Positions 27,693 to 39,085 are shown, counted from the first letter of the stretch. The stretch is 64,000 nt of DNA from Pontibacillus sp. HMF3514 (GCF_009858175.1 NZ_CP047393.1:2790001-2854000), one strand, 5' to 3'. The notes: a model not told the origin generated them from the sequence alone. Numbers and translations are program-made.

Positions 27693-30013
27693 GATTTCTC
27701 CTCCACTAATGCATGCTTTAATACTTCGTCTAGATGTTCAACCGGGATATACTTTAATCCTTCTCGTACACTTTCCGGAATGTCTTCTAGATCTTTTTCA
27801 TTTTCTTTTGGCATGATTACCGTTGTTAAACCAGCTCGGTGAGCACTTAACGATTTCTCTTTTAATCCACCAATAGGTAGAACACGTCCGCGAAGTGTAA
27901 TTTCTCCTGTCATACCTACTTCTTTCCGCACAGGACGTCCTGTAAGAGAGGACACAAGCGCTGTAGCCATTGTAATTCCTGCTGAAGGTCCATCTTTTGG
28001 TGTTGCCCCTTCTGGAACGTGAATGTGAATATCATTATTCTCACTGAATTCTGGATCAATGTTTAATTCTTCTGCTCTTGAGCGAATGTAACTGAAGGCA
28101 GCTTGAGCGGATTCCTTCATGACATCTCCAAGTTTACCAGTTAAGGTTAATTTTCCTTTTCCAGGGTACATTGAAACCTCAATAGAGAGCGTGTCTCCAC
28201 CTGCTGTTGTATAAGCTAATCCGGTAGCTGCTCCTATTTGATCTTCTGTTTCTGCCTGTCCATAGCGGAATTTAGGCTTCCCTAACAATGTTTCTAATTG
28301 TTTTTCCGTAACGACAACACGCTTTTTCTCATCAGATACGATGAGTTTAGCAGCCTTACGACATAAGGATGCAAGTTCACGCTCTAAACCACGAACGCCT
28401 GCTTCACGTGTATATTGGCGAATTAACTTCAATAATGCTTCTTCACGTACTTGCATATGGCTCTTCTTTAAACCATTTTCTTTAAGCTGCTTAGGTAGCA
28501 AATGCTCTTTTGCAATATGCAGCTTTTCTAATTCCGTATAACCAGCAATTGAGATGACTTCCATTCTGTCTAATAATGGTCCAGGAATGGTAGTCATGTT
28601 ATTCGCAGTTGCAACGAACATAACGTTGGATAGATCGTACGTTTCTTCAATAAAATGGTCGCTGAAATTACTATTTTGTTCAGGGTCTAATACTTCTAGC
28701 ATCGCAGAAGATGGATCGCCACGGAAGTCACTCGCCATCTTATCAATTTCATCTAGAAGAAACACAGGGTTGATCGTTTCTGCTTTCTTCATCCCATTGA
28801 TAATCCGACCTGGCATAGCTCCAACATACGTACGACGATGTCCGCGAATTTCAGATTCATCACGAACGCCTCCAAGAGAAGCTCTGACAAAATTTCTATT
28901 CATAGATCGTGCAATTGAGCGAGCTAGAGACGTTTTCCCGACACCAGGAGGCCCTACTAAGCATAGAATAGGTCCTTTAATGGATTCTGTAAGTTTTTGA
29001 ACAGCTAGGTATTCAAGAATACGTTCTTTTACTTTTTCTAGACCATAGTGATCTTCATCTAAAATATCCTCTGCACGAGGGATATCCAGGTTGTCTTCTG
29101 TTTCTTCCACCCATGGCAGTGCGATAAGCCATTCAATGTAATTACGAATAACAGAGCTTTCAGCAGAACTACTTGGGATTTTTTCATAGCGCTCTAACTC
29201 TTTAAGAGCTGTTTCTTCAACACGCTCTGGCATATTAGACTGGTCAATCTTTTCTTTCAACTCTTCTACTTCACCAGATTTTCCGTCTTTTTCGCCAAGT
29301 TCTTTCTGAATCGCCTTCATTTGTTCACGCAAGTAGTATTCTTTTTGGGTGCGCTCCATAGAGGTTTTTACACGTTGACTAATCTTCTTCTCAAGATGAA
29401 GCACTTCTTTTTCATTATTAATAATATCGATAATGTGCTGTAGACGCTCTTTTACATTCGCCATTTCAAGCACTTCTTGTTTATCTTTAATCTTTAATGA
29501 CAAATGAGATGTTACAATGTCTGCTAAACGTCCTGGAACCTCGATGTCTTTAACAGAAGCAAGTGTTTCATCACTGATTTTCTTCGAGACTTTTATGTAC
29601 TGCTCGAATTGTTGGAGAAGATTACGCATAAGTGCTTCCTCTTCTACTTTATCTCCATGTTCCTCTTCAACATTTTGTATTGCAACTTTGAAGTATTCCT
29701 CTTCGTCTAAATGCTCTTGTATCTCTGCTCGGTTAAGCCCTTCCACTAAAACACGGATCGTTCCATTTGGAAGCTTGAGCATTTGTTTTATTTTCGCTAA
29801 CGTACCAATTTTATAAATATCTTCTTCCCCAGGTTCATCAACACTTATTTCCTTTTGGGCAGCAAGAAAAATGATATTATCTTCTACCATTGCTTTTTCA
29901 ACGGCATTAACAGATTTATCTCGACCCACATCTAAATGCATAACCATTGATGGGTACACTAATAGACCACGTAATGGTAGGAGGGGGATGTGAATGATAT
30001 TATTTTCAGCCAT
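27689..30013 (-). CDS. lonA: ATP-dependent protease LonA
   Basis: The 774-aa protein has the LON substrate domain, a central coiled coil, an AAA+ module with Walker [14 protein letters not shown] and Walker [10 protein letters not shown], and the serine-lysine protease domain with [18 protein letters not shown] and a Lys in [19 protein letters not shown]. It degrades damaged and regulatory proteins in the cytoplasm. Length and neighbours match B. subtilis lonA. No CtsR or CIRCE box was seen in the 280-bp region upstream. Confidence 0.98.
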   Translation of the reverse strand: MAENNIIHIPLLPLRGLLVYPSMVMHLDVGRDKSVNAVEKAMVEDNIIFLAAQKEISVDEPGEEDIYKIGTLAKIKQMLKLPNGTIRVLVEGLNRAEIQEHLDEEEYFKVAIQNVEEEHGDKVEEEALMRNLLQQFEQYIKVSKKISDETLASVKDIEVPGRLADIVTSHLSLKIKDKQEVLEMANVKERLQHIIDIINNEKEVLHLEKKISQRVKTSMERTQKEYYLREQMKAIQKELGEKDGKSGEVEELKEKIDQSNMPERVEETALKELERYEKIPSSSAESSVIRNYIEWLIALPWVEETEDNLDIPRAEDILDEDHYGLEKVKERILEYLAVQKLTESIKGPILCLVGPPGVGKTSLARSIARSMNRNFVRASLGGVRDESEIRGHRRTYVGAMPGRIINGMKKAETINPVFLLDEIDKMASDFRGDPSSAMLEVLDPEQNSNFSDHFIEETYDLSNVMFVATANNMTTIPGPLLDRMEVISIAGYTELEKLHIAKEHLLPKQLKENGLKKSHMQVREEALLKLIRQYTREAGVRGLERELASLCRKAAKLIVSDEKKRVVVTEKQLETLLGKPKFRYGQAETEDQIGAATGLAYTTAGGDTLSIEVSMYPGKGKLTLTGKLGDVMKESAQAAFSYIRSRAEELNIDPEFSENNDIHIHVPEGATPKDGPSAGITMATALVSSLTGRPVRKEVGMTGEITLRGRVLPIGGLKEKSLSAHRAGLTTVIMPKENEKDLEDIPESVREGLKYIPVEHLDEVLKHALVEEKS

Positions 30014-30250
30014 AATTCTGACACCTCCATATGTATGCCATATACCCTATTACAAGAAAAGATGAGCGCACTCCAACACATTAGGAACAGATTCTCTAAA
30101 AACCATAAGCCAATCTGCCTATTCGAGGATAATTCAATACCTTGTGAGCTAACTCATAAATCTTGCATGTGATATGGTTCTTTAAAAGTATAATGAAAAC
30201 AAAAATCTTTGTAAAATGTTTCATTTCTCCTAGATGGTTTCATGAAAATT

Positions 30251-30289
30251 GTTTAAGTCAGTTTTAGAGCGATAAAAACTGACTTAAAC
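30251..30289 (-). terminator. Hairpin downstream of lonB
   Basis: A 15-bp perfect stem (30251-30265 with 30275-30289) starts seven bases after the lonB stop. The trailing T run is short, so termination strength is uncertain. The rest of the region up to the lonA start (30014-30250) shows no gene or clear promoter. Confidence 0.6.
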
Positions 30290-30295
30290 TCCCTC

Positions 30296-31960
30296 TTAAA
30301 GGCTTTGTGATCGATTTTGAAAAATTCGTTTCTCTTTCAACAATGATTGAATATCTCCAGCTAAACTTAATGTTAACGCTTCTTGAATATGTTTAACAGG
30401 TATTATTTGGATACCTTCAATCTTTTCGAACATCTCTTGTTTATTGTCGTATGGAATAAGGACTTTCTTCGCTCCAGCTCGTTTGGCAGCTTTCACTTTA
30501 GCCATTACCCCACCAACGGGTTTAACATGTCCATGAATACTGATTTCACCTGTAAGAGCTACATCTTGCCTAACCGGAATTTTGTTAATAGCAGAATAAA
30601 TACCTAAGGCCATTGCCACTCCTGCAGAAGGACCATCGACCGGTACTCCACCAGGATAGTTAACATGAATATCATATTCATGAGCAGGAACACCTAATGA
30701 CCTTAATACCGTTAGCACATTTTCAATAGACCCTTTTGCCATGCTTTTTCGACGAATCTGTTTGCTTTGATTGCCAATGCTTTCTTCTTCAGCAATACCC
30801 GTGATATTAATAGTACCTTGTTGATTGGTTGGAAGTACGGTTACCTCTATTTCTAATAGTGCACCAGAATTCGGCCCAAATACAGCTAAACCGTTCACTA
30901 CTCCAACTTGATCTTCTGCAAATACCTTTTTCTCGTATCTTGGTTCTAATTGCGAAGCATCTACTACCCATTCAATATCAGCCTGCGTAACCGTATCACG
31001 TTCTGCTTTTTTGGCTATACCAGTAGCGATTTGAATCAAGTTTACAGCTTCACGGCCATTACGAGCATATCCTGCTAAAGCTTCTAATGCTTTTTCTTCG
31101 ACTTTGAACTGAATCTTCTCAGCAGCTCTCTTCGCAACCTCAATCACTTCTGATTGTTCTAGACCTCTAAAGAATACCTCTAAACAGCGTGAACGGATGG
31201 CTGGAGGGATTTCTTCAGGCGTACGTGTTGTAGCTCCAATAAGTCGAAAGTCAGCAGGAAGTCCTTTCTTGAATATCTCATGGATATGTAAAGGAATTTG
31301 TTGATTTTCCTCACTATAGTATGCACTTTCAAAATATACTTTGCGATCTTCTAATACTTTTAACAGTTTATTCATTTGAATCGGATGAAGCTCACCAATT
31401 TCATCAATGAAGAGCACACCGCCATGAGCATTTGATACAGCCCCCTGTTTGGGTTGCGGAATCCCTGCTTGCCCCATTGCACCTGCGCCTTGATAGATCG
31501 GGTCATGTACAGAGCCAATCAGGGGATCTGCAATGCCTCGTTCATCAAAACGTGCAGTTGTTGCATCAAGTTCAACAAATACAGCATCTTGCTTAAATGG
31601 TGATTCTGTATATTGTTTAGCTTCCTCTAAGACAAGCCTAGCTGCAGCTGTTTTCCCTACTCCTGGAGGTCCGTACACAATAACATGTTGGGGGTTCGCA
31701 CCACATATAGCGGCACGTAATGCCTCAATCCCATCTTGTTGTCCTACTATATCTTTAAAGGAACGGGGACGCACCTTTTCAGATAGTGGTTCAGATAAAG
31801 AGATTTGCCTCATTTTACGTAGTTCACTTAACTCTTTTTTCGATTCACGATCAATCGTTACTTTTTGCGTTCGTTGATTCTTTAGTAAGTTCCAAAAATA
31901 AAGCCCAATAACAACCCCAAAGAACAATTGGACAAAAAGGGCAATACCAGCTAATGACAT
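30296..31960 (-). CDS. lonB: Forespore ATP-dependent protease LonB
   Basis: The 554-aa protein is the membrane-anchored Lon paralogue made in the forespore of Bacillus. It starts with one transmembrane helix (LAGIALFVQLFFGVVIGLYFW), has Walker [16 protein letters not shown] and Walker B GVLFIDEIGEL, and ends with a Lon protease domain with PVDGPSAGVAMALG and GHVKPVGGVMAKVKAA. It lacks the LON substrate domain. The ATG follows AGGAGGA. A 12-bp perfect palindrome (CGAGCGCGCTCG, 31983-31994) lies just upstream of the ribosome site. Confidence 0.95.
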   Translation of the reverse strand: MSLAGIALFVQLFFGVVIGLYFWNLLKNQRTQKVTIDRESKKELSELRKMRQISLSEPLSEKVRPRSFKDIVGQQDGIEALRAAICGANPQHVIVYGPPGVGKTAAARLVLEEAKQYTESPFKQDAVFVELDATTARFDERGIADPLIGSVHDPIYQGAGAMGQAGIPQPKQGAVSNAHGGVLFIDEIGELHPIQMNKLLKVLEDRKVYFESAYYSEENQQIPLHIHEIFKKGLPADFRLIGATTRTPEEIPPAIRSRCLEVFFRGLEQSEVIEVAKRAAEKIQFKVEEKALEALAGYARNGREAVNLIQIATGIAKKAERDTVTQADIEWVVDASQLEPRYEKKVFAEDQVGVVNGLAVFGPNSGALLEIEVTVLPTNQQGTINITGIAEEESIGNQSKQIRRKSMAKGSIENVLTVLRSLGVPAHEYDIHVNYPGGVPVDGPSAGVAMALGIYSAINKIPVRQDVALTGEISIHGHVKPVGGVMAKVKAAKRAGAKKVLIPYDNKQEMFEKIEGIQIIPVKHIQEALTLSLAGDIQSLLKEKRIFQNRSQSL

Positions 31961-32126
31961 GAAGATTCCTCCTGTACCTATGCGAGCGCGCTCGAAAAGT
32001 TGTAGTAGAATAGCTACTTTTCGTTAACATTTCGAACAACCTCAATAATCTTTAATGTTATCAGCTAGTATCTCCTCAATTGGCCACATTAAACACAACT
32101 CGACTAAATCTCAGATAAGAAAACAA

Positions 32127-32239
32127 GACATTCACCAAGATGATGAATGTCGAGGCCAGTCTTCCACTGTAAAACAAAGAAATCCTACCAATCATCGGCA
32201 GGATTTCTTTAGTGAAAGTGTTCCTTTTTAGGAACCTTT
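32127..32239 (-). terminator. Tandem hairpins downstream of clpX
   Basis: Three hairpins follow clpX on the minus strand: one at 32215-32239 (GTTCC/GGAAC core), a strong 14-bp one at 32176-32189 with 32197-32210 followed by TTTGTTTT, and a weaker one at 32127-32134 with 32144-32151. The middle one is the likely terminator. The remaining bases up to lonB hold no visible gene. Confidence 0.75.
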
Positions 32240-32254
32240 TAAAGATACCTTTAT

Positions 32255-33532
32255 TTAAGCACTTTCTTTAGGTGTTTCATTTTCATCTTTAACCGTACCA
32301 TCACTTAAAACTAACTTTGGACGACCGTTGTCCTTTGTAACAGTATCATTTGTGATAATACATTTTTCAATATCTTCACGAGATGGCAATTCGTACATTA
32401 CATCTAGCATAATGTCTTCAATAATGGAACGAAGACCACGTGCACCTGTCTTACGTTCAATTGCTTTACGTGCAATTTCACGTAATGCTTCCTCTTCAAA
32501 CTCTAGCTCTACTGAGTCGATTTGGAACAGCTTTTGATATTGTTTAACTAATGCGTTCTTCGGTTTCGTTAGAATCTCAACAAGAGCATCTTCATCTAGT
32601 GGCTCTAGTGCACCGATAACAGGAAGACGACCGATGAATTCAGGGATAAGACCATAACGTAGTAAGTCCTCTGGAAGTACTTTCGTTAGAGCTGTACCTT
32701 TATCTAGGTCCTCTGCACCTGGGTCTTCAGAACCGAAACCAATAACTTTCTTACCTAAACGACGCTTAACGATTTGTTCAATACCGTCAAACGCTCCACC
32801 CACAACGAACAACACATTGGAAGTATCGATCTGGATGAATTCTTGATGAGGATGTTTTCTACCACCTTGAGGAGGTACACTTGCAACAGTTCCTTCAAGA
32901 ATTTTTAGAAGGGCTTGTTGTACACCTTCACCAGCTACGTCACGTGTGATAGATGGGTTCTCAGATTTACGAGCTACCTTATCAATTTCATCAATATAAA
33001 TGATACCTTTTTCAGCTTTTTCAACATCATAATCAGCTGCTTGAATTAGTTTAAGCAAAATGTTTTCAACATCTTCACCAACATAACCGGCTTCTGTCAG
33101 AGATGTTGCGTCCGCAATAGCGAAAGGTACATTTAAAATACGCGCTAATGTTTGTGCTAGTAATGTTTTACCACTACCCGTTGGTCCAAGCATCAAGATG
33201 TTACTCTTAGAAAGCTCAACATCATCTGATTTCTGGCCTGCATTAATACGTTTATAGTGGTTATAAACTGCTACAGATAAGGATTTCTTTGCCATATCCT
33301 GACCAATGACATAATCATCAAGAATTTCATTGATTTCCTGAGGCTTTGGAACTTCTTTGAATTCCACTTCCTCTTCGTTACCAAGTTCTTCTTCAACGAT
33401 TTCTGTGCAAAGTTCAATACACTCATCGCATATATATACGCCAGGTCCAGCAACTAATTTGCGGACTTGATCTTGTGTTTTTCCGCAGAAAGAACACTTC
33501 AATTGTCCCTTCTCTTCGTTAAATTTAAACAT
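32255..33532 (-). CDS. clpX: ClpX ATPase subunit of ClpXP protease
   Basis: The 425-aa AAA+ unfoldase feeds substrates to ClpP. It has the N-terminal zinc finger CSFCGK...CDECIELC, Walker [16 protein letters not shown], Walker [14 protein letters not shown], the pore loop [10 protein letters not shown], a GFGS-like loop (KKVIGFGSE) for ClpP docking, sensor 2 region [10 protein letters not shown] and family length. Neighbours tig and lonB match B. subtilis. A CTCACAAAG-side ribosome site (GAGGTG) precedes the ATG. Confidence 0.98.
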   Translation of the reverse strand: MFKFNEEKGQLKCSFCGKTQDQVRKLVAGPGVYICDECIELCTEIVEEELGNEEEVEFKEVPKPQEINEILDDYVIGQDMAKKSLSVAVYNHYKRINAGQKSDDVELSKSNILMLGPTGSGKTLLAQTLARILNVPFAIADATSLTEAGYVGEDVENILLKLIQAADYDVEKAEKGIIYIDEIDKVARKSENPSITRDVAGEGVQQALLKILEGTVASVPPQGGRKHPHQEFIQIDTSNVLFVVGGAFDGIEQIVKRRLGKKVIGFGSEDPGAEDLDKGTALTKVLPEDLLRYGLIPEFIGRLPVIGALEPLDEDALVEILTKPKNALVKQYQKLFQIDSVELEFEEEALREIARKAIERKTGARGLRSIIEDIMLDVMYELPSREDIEKCIITNDTVTKDNGRPKLVLSDGTVKDENETPKESA

Positions 33533-33960
33533 GTTTTCACCTCACAAAGTATATGGTACCTAATCTATACATAGTCACAAAAGAGCGTGCTCAAAATGTA
33601 ACTCCTATTGATCTGGAGCTTTTTGTTTTTAACATGGGTCATGCGCAACAGAATTTCTTCTGTTAGTTTACCCGAAATGATTTGAACAAACTCTAAAACG
33701 TGTAAACATTATGTGCCTTTCCAGTATCATATCAAAATATAAATGGTACGAAAAGTAAAAGGGGTCATGTTCTAAACAGTACTTAATCCATATGTATTCA
33801 TTATGTACATGTGTATGTTAGAAGTCAACTTTAGCTTAACATGATACACCTAGTGTATGTAAAGCATCAGCTTATGTTGAGAACCTTATCATATTTTTCT
33901 CAAAAACACACGTTTTTATAATTCATTTTGGGAGAAAACGTTCCCATGAATATTTAAAAA
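33533..33960. other. Intergenic region between tig and clpX
   Basis: This 430-bp AT-rich stretch has no convincing ORF or ribosome site. It must contain the clpX promoter and leader. A small hairpin ATACAC/GTGTAT occurs at 33844-33858. I see no R1 or R2 repeat and no recognisable RNA motif. Confidence 0.5.
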
Positions 33961-33984
33961 CAAGGCGCGACATATCGCGCCTTG
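33961..33984 (-). terminator. Terminator of tig
   Basis: Ten-bp perfect stem CAAGGCGCGA/TCGCGCCTTG with a four-base loop, followed by TTTTTAAA on the minus strand, 10 bases after the stop. Confidence 0.9.
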
Positions 33985-33994
33985 TTTATCTACA

Positions 33995-35281
33995 TTATGC
34001 AGTCTTGCTTTCAGCAACAAGGAAGTCAATCGCTTTTTTGATCTTAAGATCTTCTTTAACAGCGTCCGTGTTACCACCTAGCATCTGTTTCAAGTTATCG
34101 ATATTTGTCTGATACATAGAAGCCATGTTCTCAAGCTCAGCGTTAACGTCTTCTTCTGTTACTTCGACGTTTTCCGCTTCAGAGATTGCTTCTAATACAA
34201 GGTTTGTTTTAACGCGTTGTTCAGCATCATCTTTCATCTGTTCTTTAAGTGCGTTTTCATCTTGACCTGTGAACTGGAAGTACATTTCCATAGTCATCCC
34301 TTGCATTTGTAGACGCTGCTCAAATTCTTTCGTCATACGGTCAAGCTCAGAATCAACCATAGCTTGAGGTACGATAATTTCAGCATTGTCTGTAGCTTTG
34401 TTTACAAGCTCTTCACGCTTAGCGTTTTCAGCTTCAGTATTTTTCTCTTCTTGAAGACGTGCTTTTGTTTTCTCTTTAAGCTCGTCTAATGTTTCTACTT
34501 CTTCATCTACATCTTTAGCAAACTCATCATCAAGTCCAGGAAGCTCTTTTGTTTTGATTTCGTGAACTTTAACTTTGAATGTAGCTTTTTTACCAGCTAG
34601 CTCTTCAGCGTGGTATTCTTCAGGGAAAGTAACTTCTACTTCTGTTTCTTCTCCAGAAGATTTACCTAGTAGCTGCTCTTCAAAACCTGGAATGAATGTG
34701 CCAGAACCGATTTCTAGAGAATAGTTGTCTGCTTGTCCACCTTCGAATGCTTCGCCATCAACGAAACCTTCAAAGTCCATTACAACTGTATCGCCGTTTT
34801 CAATCGTTCCTTCTTCTTTTACAACAAGTTCAGCTTGCTGCTCTTGTTGTTTCTTTAATTCTTCTTCAACGTCTTCATCCGTAACTGTTGTATCTTGTGC
34901 TTCTACTTCAAGACCTTTGTAGTCGCCAAGTTCTACTTCAGGCTTCACAGTAACTTTCGCAGTGAAAATTAAGTTTTTACCTTTTTCGATCTGCTCAACA
35001 TCTACTTCTGGACGATCTACTGGGTTAATACCCGCTTCTTCAACAGCATTTGAGTATGCTTCTGGAAGAATGATGTCTAGTGCATCTTGATAAAGAGATT
35101 CAACGCCGAAACGCTGTTCGAAAATTGGACGAGGTACTTTACCTTTACGGAAACCTGGTACCTGTACTTGTTTTACTACCTTTTGGAATGCTTGATCTAG
35201 AGCACGATCAAATTCAGCAGAATCAACTTCTACTGTTAGTTGACCTTCATTGCCCTCTAATTTTTCCCATTTTGCAGACAT
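33995..35281 (-). CDS. tig: Trigger factor (ribosome-associated chaperone)
   Basis: The 428-aa chaperone binds nascent chains at the ribosome exit. It has the ribosome-docking signature [19 protein letters not shown], a central FKBP-type domain ([23 protein letters not shown] to [14 protein letters not shown]) and a long helical C-terminal chaperone arm. It is strongly acidic, as expected for this family and perhaps for a salt-adapted cell. Length matches B. subtilis Tig (424). Confidence 0.97.
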   Translation of the reverse strand: MSAKWEKLEGNEGQLTVEVDSAEFDRALDQAFQKVVKQVQVPGFRKGKVPRPIFEQRFGVESLYQDALDIILPEAYSNAVEEAGINPVDRPEVDVEQIEKGKNLIFTAKVTVKPEVELGDYKGLEVEAQDTTVTDEDVEEELKKQQEQQAELVVKEEGTIENGDTVVMDFEGFVDGEAFEGGQADNYSLEIGSGTFIPGFEEQLLGKSSGEETEVEVTFPEEYHAEELAGKKATFKVKVHEIKTKELPGLDDEFAKDVDEEVETLDELKEKTKARLQEEKNTEAENAKREELVNKATDNAEIIVPQAMVDSELDRMTKEFEQRLQMQGMTMEMYFQFTGQDENALKEQMKDDAEQRVKTNLVLEAISEAENVEVTEEDVNAELENMASMYQTNIDNLKQMLGGNTDAVKEDLKIKKAIDFLVAESKTA

Positions 35282-35436
35282 GATTTTCCCTCCAAAATCT
35301 ATTTAATAGTCATTTTGTATGTTTGTTGTAGTCTTTTCTAATTTGTAAGAAAGACACTCTCTAAATTGCAACCACTATATTATAACATAATATTGTATGC
35401 TTTCAATACTCATAGATATGTAGTTTCTTATGCCTA

Positions 35437-36435
35437 TCACGATTCATCCAATACGGAGAAATAGTTCGCTTCATAGTACTCAATCTGTTGCTTCCATAAA
35501 TCCACTTCTTTTTGCGATCCATAGTTTTCAAGTGGAAATGGATAATGGTCTAGTTGTAAGTATGAAGTTCCTAATTCGAAAAACGCCTTTGCAAGTGATG
35601 GTGTTTCTTCATCTGTTGGCATAACCGGAAAACGCACATACATATATCGAAATAATAGTTGCTGAATAAACTCATATAAAGTTGGATTATCCTGCTCAAC
35701 TGGATCTAGCAAATTTAAAATTTGCCTTGAAGATGGATGTGATAAGATATCATCTAATTTTGAAGGATTCACAACTTTGGTTTCACCAAGTTTCGTTACC
35801 TCCACATTTCGTTCTACCTTTTGTTCTTGCATCCATTGAAGCATTGCCGTTTTAATAACAGGCTGTATGTAATCTTTTTTCAGGAAAGGTACAAGTTCAT
35901 TGATGTAAGGATGGATATCTTGTTTTTTCAACTTAGATAAACATCTCCATTGTTTTTTCGCATCCTTCGAATCAAGTGATGCAATAAACTCATCAATATC
36001 TTCTATGTATTCTGCGCTACTTTCATCTTCTTTAAGTTTTTTCGTGATGTCATATAATTGCCAGAACTGTTTTCTTACTTCCTGAGGAATTTCCTCTGAT
36101 TCGAACACTTCGTCTAAGAGATCTAACAGCTCCTGATATTGACTGGTTTGAAATAAAACCGTTAAGTAAATATGTAGATATTGAAAGTAATTCCCCTCAT
36201 CTTCTTTCATAAGCTCTCTACATATAGTTTCCGCTTCTTCATAACGTCCCAGTTCCATTAGGCAAATCAACTTACCTGTCATAACTTCAGAATTCGCTGC
36301 CTCAAAAGATATAAGCTGCTCAAAATGTTCTAAAGCTTCTTTATACTTTTTAGCTTGAAGCGCAGTTCGACCTTTTTGCTCCAGGGAAGATTTCCATTTA
36401 GGAAACATGACTACATCCGCTTTGTTCTCTGTCAT
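35437..36435 (-). CDS. TPR-repeat protein, unknown function
   Basis: The 332-aa soluble protein has about three tetratricopeptide repeats in residues 10-120 (TALQAKKYKEALEHFEQLI, LICLMELGRYEEAETICREL, LTVLFQTSQYQELLDLLDEV). The rest is helical with a QWMQEQKVERN-like segment that I do not recognise. The ATG has GGAGGG upstream. In B. subtilis a TPR protein, YsoA, lies beside tig, and position and size (339 aa) suggest this is its orthologue. Its partner is not known. Confidence 0.75.
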   Translation of the reverse strand: MTENKADVVMFPKWKSSLEQKGRTALQAKKYKEALEHFEQLISFEAANSEVMTGKLICLMELGRYEEAETICRELMKEDEGNYFQYLHIYLTVLFQTSQYQELLDLLDEVFESEEIPQEVRKQFWQLYDITKKLKEDESSAEYIEDIDEFIASLDSKDAKKQWRCLSKLKKQDIHPYINELVPFLKKDYIQPVIKTAMLQWMQEQKVERNVEVTKLGETKVVNPSKLDDILSHPSSRQILNLLDPVEQDNPTLYEFIQQLLFRYMYVRFPVMPTDEETPSLAKAFFELGTSYLQLDHYPFPLENYGSQKEVDLWKQQIEYYEANYFSVLDES

Positions 36436-36665
36436 AATCTACCCTCCTTTTTATCCAATTTTGAATAATGTACACATAAACCAGTCTCCTCTTTTTTGTC
36501 TCTACCTATACAAACATCCCCTATATTTTAGGGGCAATTATATATATCTAATCTCTTACAACCGTACCATAACTTTATTGATAAGCAAACTTTTAAGAGT
36601 TGGAATAATGAAATCACACTCGATCTATTTTTTGAAATCTTACAAACATTTTTGGAACCATAAAA

Positions 36666-36706
36666 AAGTTGGAGATACAAAGTATAAATCTTTGTATCTC
36701 CAACTT
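36666..36706 (-). terminator. Terminator of the tRNA-Gly/tRNA-Arg transcript
   Basis: A 17-bp perfect stem (36666-36682 with 36690-36706) with a seven-base loop and six T beyond it on the minus strand follows the tRNA-Arg gene by eight bases. Confidence 0.92.
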
Positions 36707-36714
36707 GTTATGAA

Positions 36715-36788
36715 CGTCCCAGGAGAGATTCGAACTCCCGACCCACAGCTTAGAAGGCTGTTGCTCTATCCTACTGAGCTACTGGGAC
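36715..36788 (-). tRNA. tRNA-Arg (anticodon TCT)
   Basis: The minus strand folds as a tRNA: acceptor GTCCCAG/CTGGGAC, D arm with TAGCTCAGTAGGATAGAGC, anticodon loop CTTCTAA giving TCT, and T arm with GTTCGAATC. 74 bases including the discriminator G; CCA is not encoded. The + strand frame over it is a typical spurious translation. Confidence 0.96.
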
Positions 36789-36820
36789 ATGTTCAAGATT
36801 ATTTATTTGGTTATGTATGG

Positions 36821-36891
36821 AGCGGGTGATGGGAATCGAACCCACGACATCAGCTTGGAAGGCTGAGGTTTTACCACTAAACTACACCCGC
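36821..36891 (-). tRNA. tRNA-Gly (anticodon TCC)
   Basis: Minus strand: acceptor GCGGGTG/CACCCGC, D arm TAGTTTAGTGGTAAAA, anticodon loop CTTCCAA giving TCC, T arm GGTTCGATTCC, discriminator T, 71 bases. CCA is not encoded. It is 32 bp upstream of tRNA-Arg and probably cotranscribed. Confidence 0.96.
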
Positions 36892-37022
36892 ATAATAAAT
36901 CCTATGCTTACTACAAAAAATGTTTCTTGTTTTATTAATTTTTTGTCCTTATCGTTTCAAGCGAACAAGAATTATTATACGAACATATGCTTCAAATGTC
37001 AATGGGTTCAGGCAGAAGTTTT

Positions 37023-37550
37023 TTATTCTTCTGCCTGAAGTGAAGTTTCTACCGTCATTGAAGGAATTTGTTCTCCTTCAGCATTAAAAAATTCAACTTT
37101 AACATTGGATTTTCCATTCCATGAAGCAATTGCATAAGTCTTCTCTGTTATACCTCTTGGCAGTCGAATGGATCCTGGGTTAATGAATAATCGATTATCT
37201 ACTTTTTCAGCAGCAGCCATATGAGAATGACCGAAGCAGACAATATCCGCTCCAACTTCTTCTGCTCTATAAGATAAAGGCATCAACGTCGTTTTGATAC
37301 GATATAAATGACCATGAGTTGCTAAGAATTTCATTCCAGCAACATCTAGATCAATATCTTCTGGGTAACGATCATCAAAATCACAATTCCCTCTAACCTT
37401 CTGATAATCTTTCATTTCATCCGCATCAAAATCCAGCTCAGAATCACCGCAGTGAATCATTGCATCGACTTCATCCTCATGCCTTTCCTTAACCGTTTGA
37501 ACTTCATCTGTCAGTCCATGACTATCACTTACAATTAAAACTTTTGGCAC
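37023..37550 (-). CDS. ysnB: YfcE/YsnB-family metallophosphoesterase
   Basis: The 175-aa protein is a small calcineurin-like phosphoesterase with the metal motifs LIVSDSHG, MIHCGDSELD, RGNCDFDD, LATHGHLY and CFGHSHMA, and NPGSIRLPRG near the end. The family hydrolyses phosphodiesters; the cellular substrate is not known. The start GTG at 37550 has AAGGAG eight bases upstream; another GTG three codons earlier is too close to it. It lies 12 bp after rdgB, in the B. subtilis order rph-ysnA-ysnB. Confidence 0.9.
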   Translation of the reverse strand: MPKVLIVSDSHGLTDEVQTVKERHEDEVDAMIHCGDSELDFDADEMKDYQKVRGNCDFDDRYPEDIDLDVAGMKFLATHGHLYRIKTTLMPLSYRAEEVGADIVCFGHSHMAAAEKVDNRLFINPGSIRLPRGITEKTYAIASWNGKSNVKVEFFNAEGEQIPSMTVETSLQAEE

Positions 37551-37562
37551 GCTTATCACTCC

Positions 37563-38153
37563 TTACTCAGATTGACTTAACCAACCTTCTAATTGTTTAA
37601 GCGCGTTACTTCTGTGACTAATGCTGTTTTTTTCATCTGAGGAAAGTTGCGCCATGGTTCGATCAAAACCTTTAGGATAAAAAACAGGATCATAACCGAA
37701 TCCGTTTTCTCCTTGAGGTTCAGCACCAATTTGACCTTCACATGTTCCTCTTTTATATACCGTTTCTTTCCCTGGTCTTGCTAATGCTAAAACACAAACA
37801 AAGCGTGCTTCACGGTCTTCTTTTCCTTCAAGCTCATTTAACACTTTTTGAAGGTTTGCCTGATCATCTTTCTGCTCCCCAGCATAGCGAGCAGAATACA
37901 CACCCGGGCGTTTGTTTAAAGCATCTACTTCTAAACCAGAATCATCTGCAAGAACAGGAACTTGTATAATGTCTGAAATCGTTTCTGCTTTTAATCGAGC
38001 ATTTTCTTCAAATGTTTCCCCAGTCTCTTCTACATCAGGCAGAGTTTCATCCAAATCATTCATAGCTATAGTCTCAATTCCGTATTTCGAGAAAAGCTGA
38101 CGAAACTCCCTAATTTTCCCTTCATTTCCCGATGCAATTACAATTTGGTCCAT
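37563..38153 (-). CDS. rdgB: XTP/dITP diphosphatase (RdgB/HAM1, YsnA)
   Basis: The 196-aa house-cleaning enzyme removes non-canonical purine nucleotides such as XTP and dITP. It begins IVIASGNEGKIREFRQLF, and has the metal site VLADDSGLEVDALNKRPGVYSARYAG and the C-terminal GFGYDPVFYPKG...SHRSNALKQL. It lies 14 bp after rph and 12 bp before ysnB. Confidence 0.95.
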   Translation of the reverse strand: MDQIVIASGNEGKIREFRQLFSKYGIETIAMNDLDETLPDVEETGETFEENARLKAETISDIIQVPVLADDSGLEVDALNKRPGVYSARYAGEQKDDQANLQKVLNELEGKEDREARFVCVLALARPGKETVYKRGTCEGQIGAEPQGENGFGYDPVFYPKGFDRTMAQLSSDEKNSISHRSNALKQLEGWLSQSE

Positions 38154-38167
38154 GCCTCTTACCCCTT

Positions 38168-38923
38168 TTACGAATTTTGTTGGCGATTGCGATCAATATG
38201 TTTATTTAGATCTCCAAGGATTTCTTTTTGTTGATCAAATAATTCCTTAATCCCTTTTTGTGCAAGGCCAACCATTTCTTGAAGTTGAGTATAGGAAAAG
38301 GTAGCTTCTTCCCCAGTACCCTGCAATTCAACAAACTCTTCATTCCCTGTCATGACGATATTCATATCTACTTGAGCCTGAGAATCTTCTTCGTAACACA
38401 AGTCCAAAATTGTCTCATCATTTAGCACACCAACAGATGTAGCAGCAAGATAGTCTTTTATAGGAAGTTCTTTGATTGTATTTTGTTTAAGTAATTCTCC
38501 GAAAGCCAACGTCATGGCAACAAAAGCTCCAGTGATTGAAGCTGTACGTGTACCACCATCTGCCTGAATAACATCACAGTCTACCCATACCGTTCTCTCT
38601 CCAAATTTCTCAAGATCGACTACTGAGCGTAGAGCACGTCCAATAAGACGTTGGATTTCCATTGTACGACCTGATACTTTCCCTTTTGATGATTCACGAA
38701 TATTTCGTTGTTGAGTAGCACGAGGAAGCATTGCATATTCCGCTGTTACCCAACCTTTCCCTTGGTTTCTCATGAAAGGAGGGACACGATCTTCTATGCT
38801 AGCATTACAAATCACTTTCGTTTCCCCAACAGTTATTAAGACAGAACCTTCTGGGTGTTTAACATAGTCGCGCTCCATATGTATGGGTCTTAATTCATTA
38901 TTGTTTCTATTATCCGTTCTCAT
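38168..38923 (-). CDS. rph: Ribonuclease PH
   Basis: The 251-aa phosphorolytic exoribonuclease trims tRNA 3' ends. It shows [59 protein letters not shown], the catalytic [20 protein letters not shown] and [23 protein letters not shown]. Normal length. Ribosome site AGGAGG. It follows gerM with its terminator in between. Confidence 0.97.
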   Translation of the reverse strand: MRTDNRNNNELRPIHMERDYVKHPEGSVLITVGETKVICNASIEDRVPPFMRNQGKGWVTAEYAMLPRATQQRNIRESSKGKVSGRTMEIQRLIGRALRSVVDLEKFGERTVWVDCDVIQADGGTRTASITGAFVAMTLAFGELLKQNTIKELPIKDYLAATSVGVLNDETILDLCYEEDSQAQVDMNIVMTGNEEFVELQGTGEEATFSYTQLQEMVGLAQKGIKELFDQQKEILGDLNKHIDRNRQQNS

Positions 38924-39029
38924 GATTTGCTCCTCCTTTATTAATCCTTGCTCATCTTAACATAAATCTTTGCTCGATTTCACTTATATCGGTAAGGAAA
39001 ACCCGATTTGTTTATTATAAATCAAGAAA

Positions 39030-39056
39030 AAAGAGGCTATGCTTACTAGCCTCTTT
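39030..39056 (-). terminator. Terminator of gerM
   Basis: Ten-bp stem AAAGAGGCTA/TAGCCTCTTT with a seven-base loop, followed by a T run on the minus strand, 30 bases after the gerM stop. Confidence 0.87.
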
Positions 39057-39085
39057 CCCTGTCTTATTATAACCAATCATCCAAA

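Noticed and set aside
36407-37038. Plus-strand ORFs across the tRNA genes
   Set aside because: They translate tRNA-Arg and tRNA-Gly backwards (for example GIEPTTSAWKAEVLPLNYTR), a well-known false protein.
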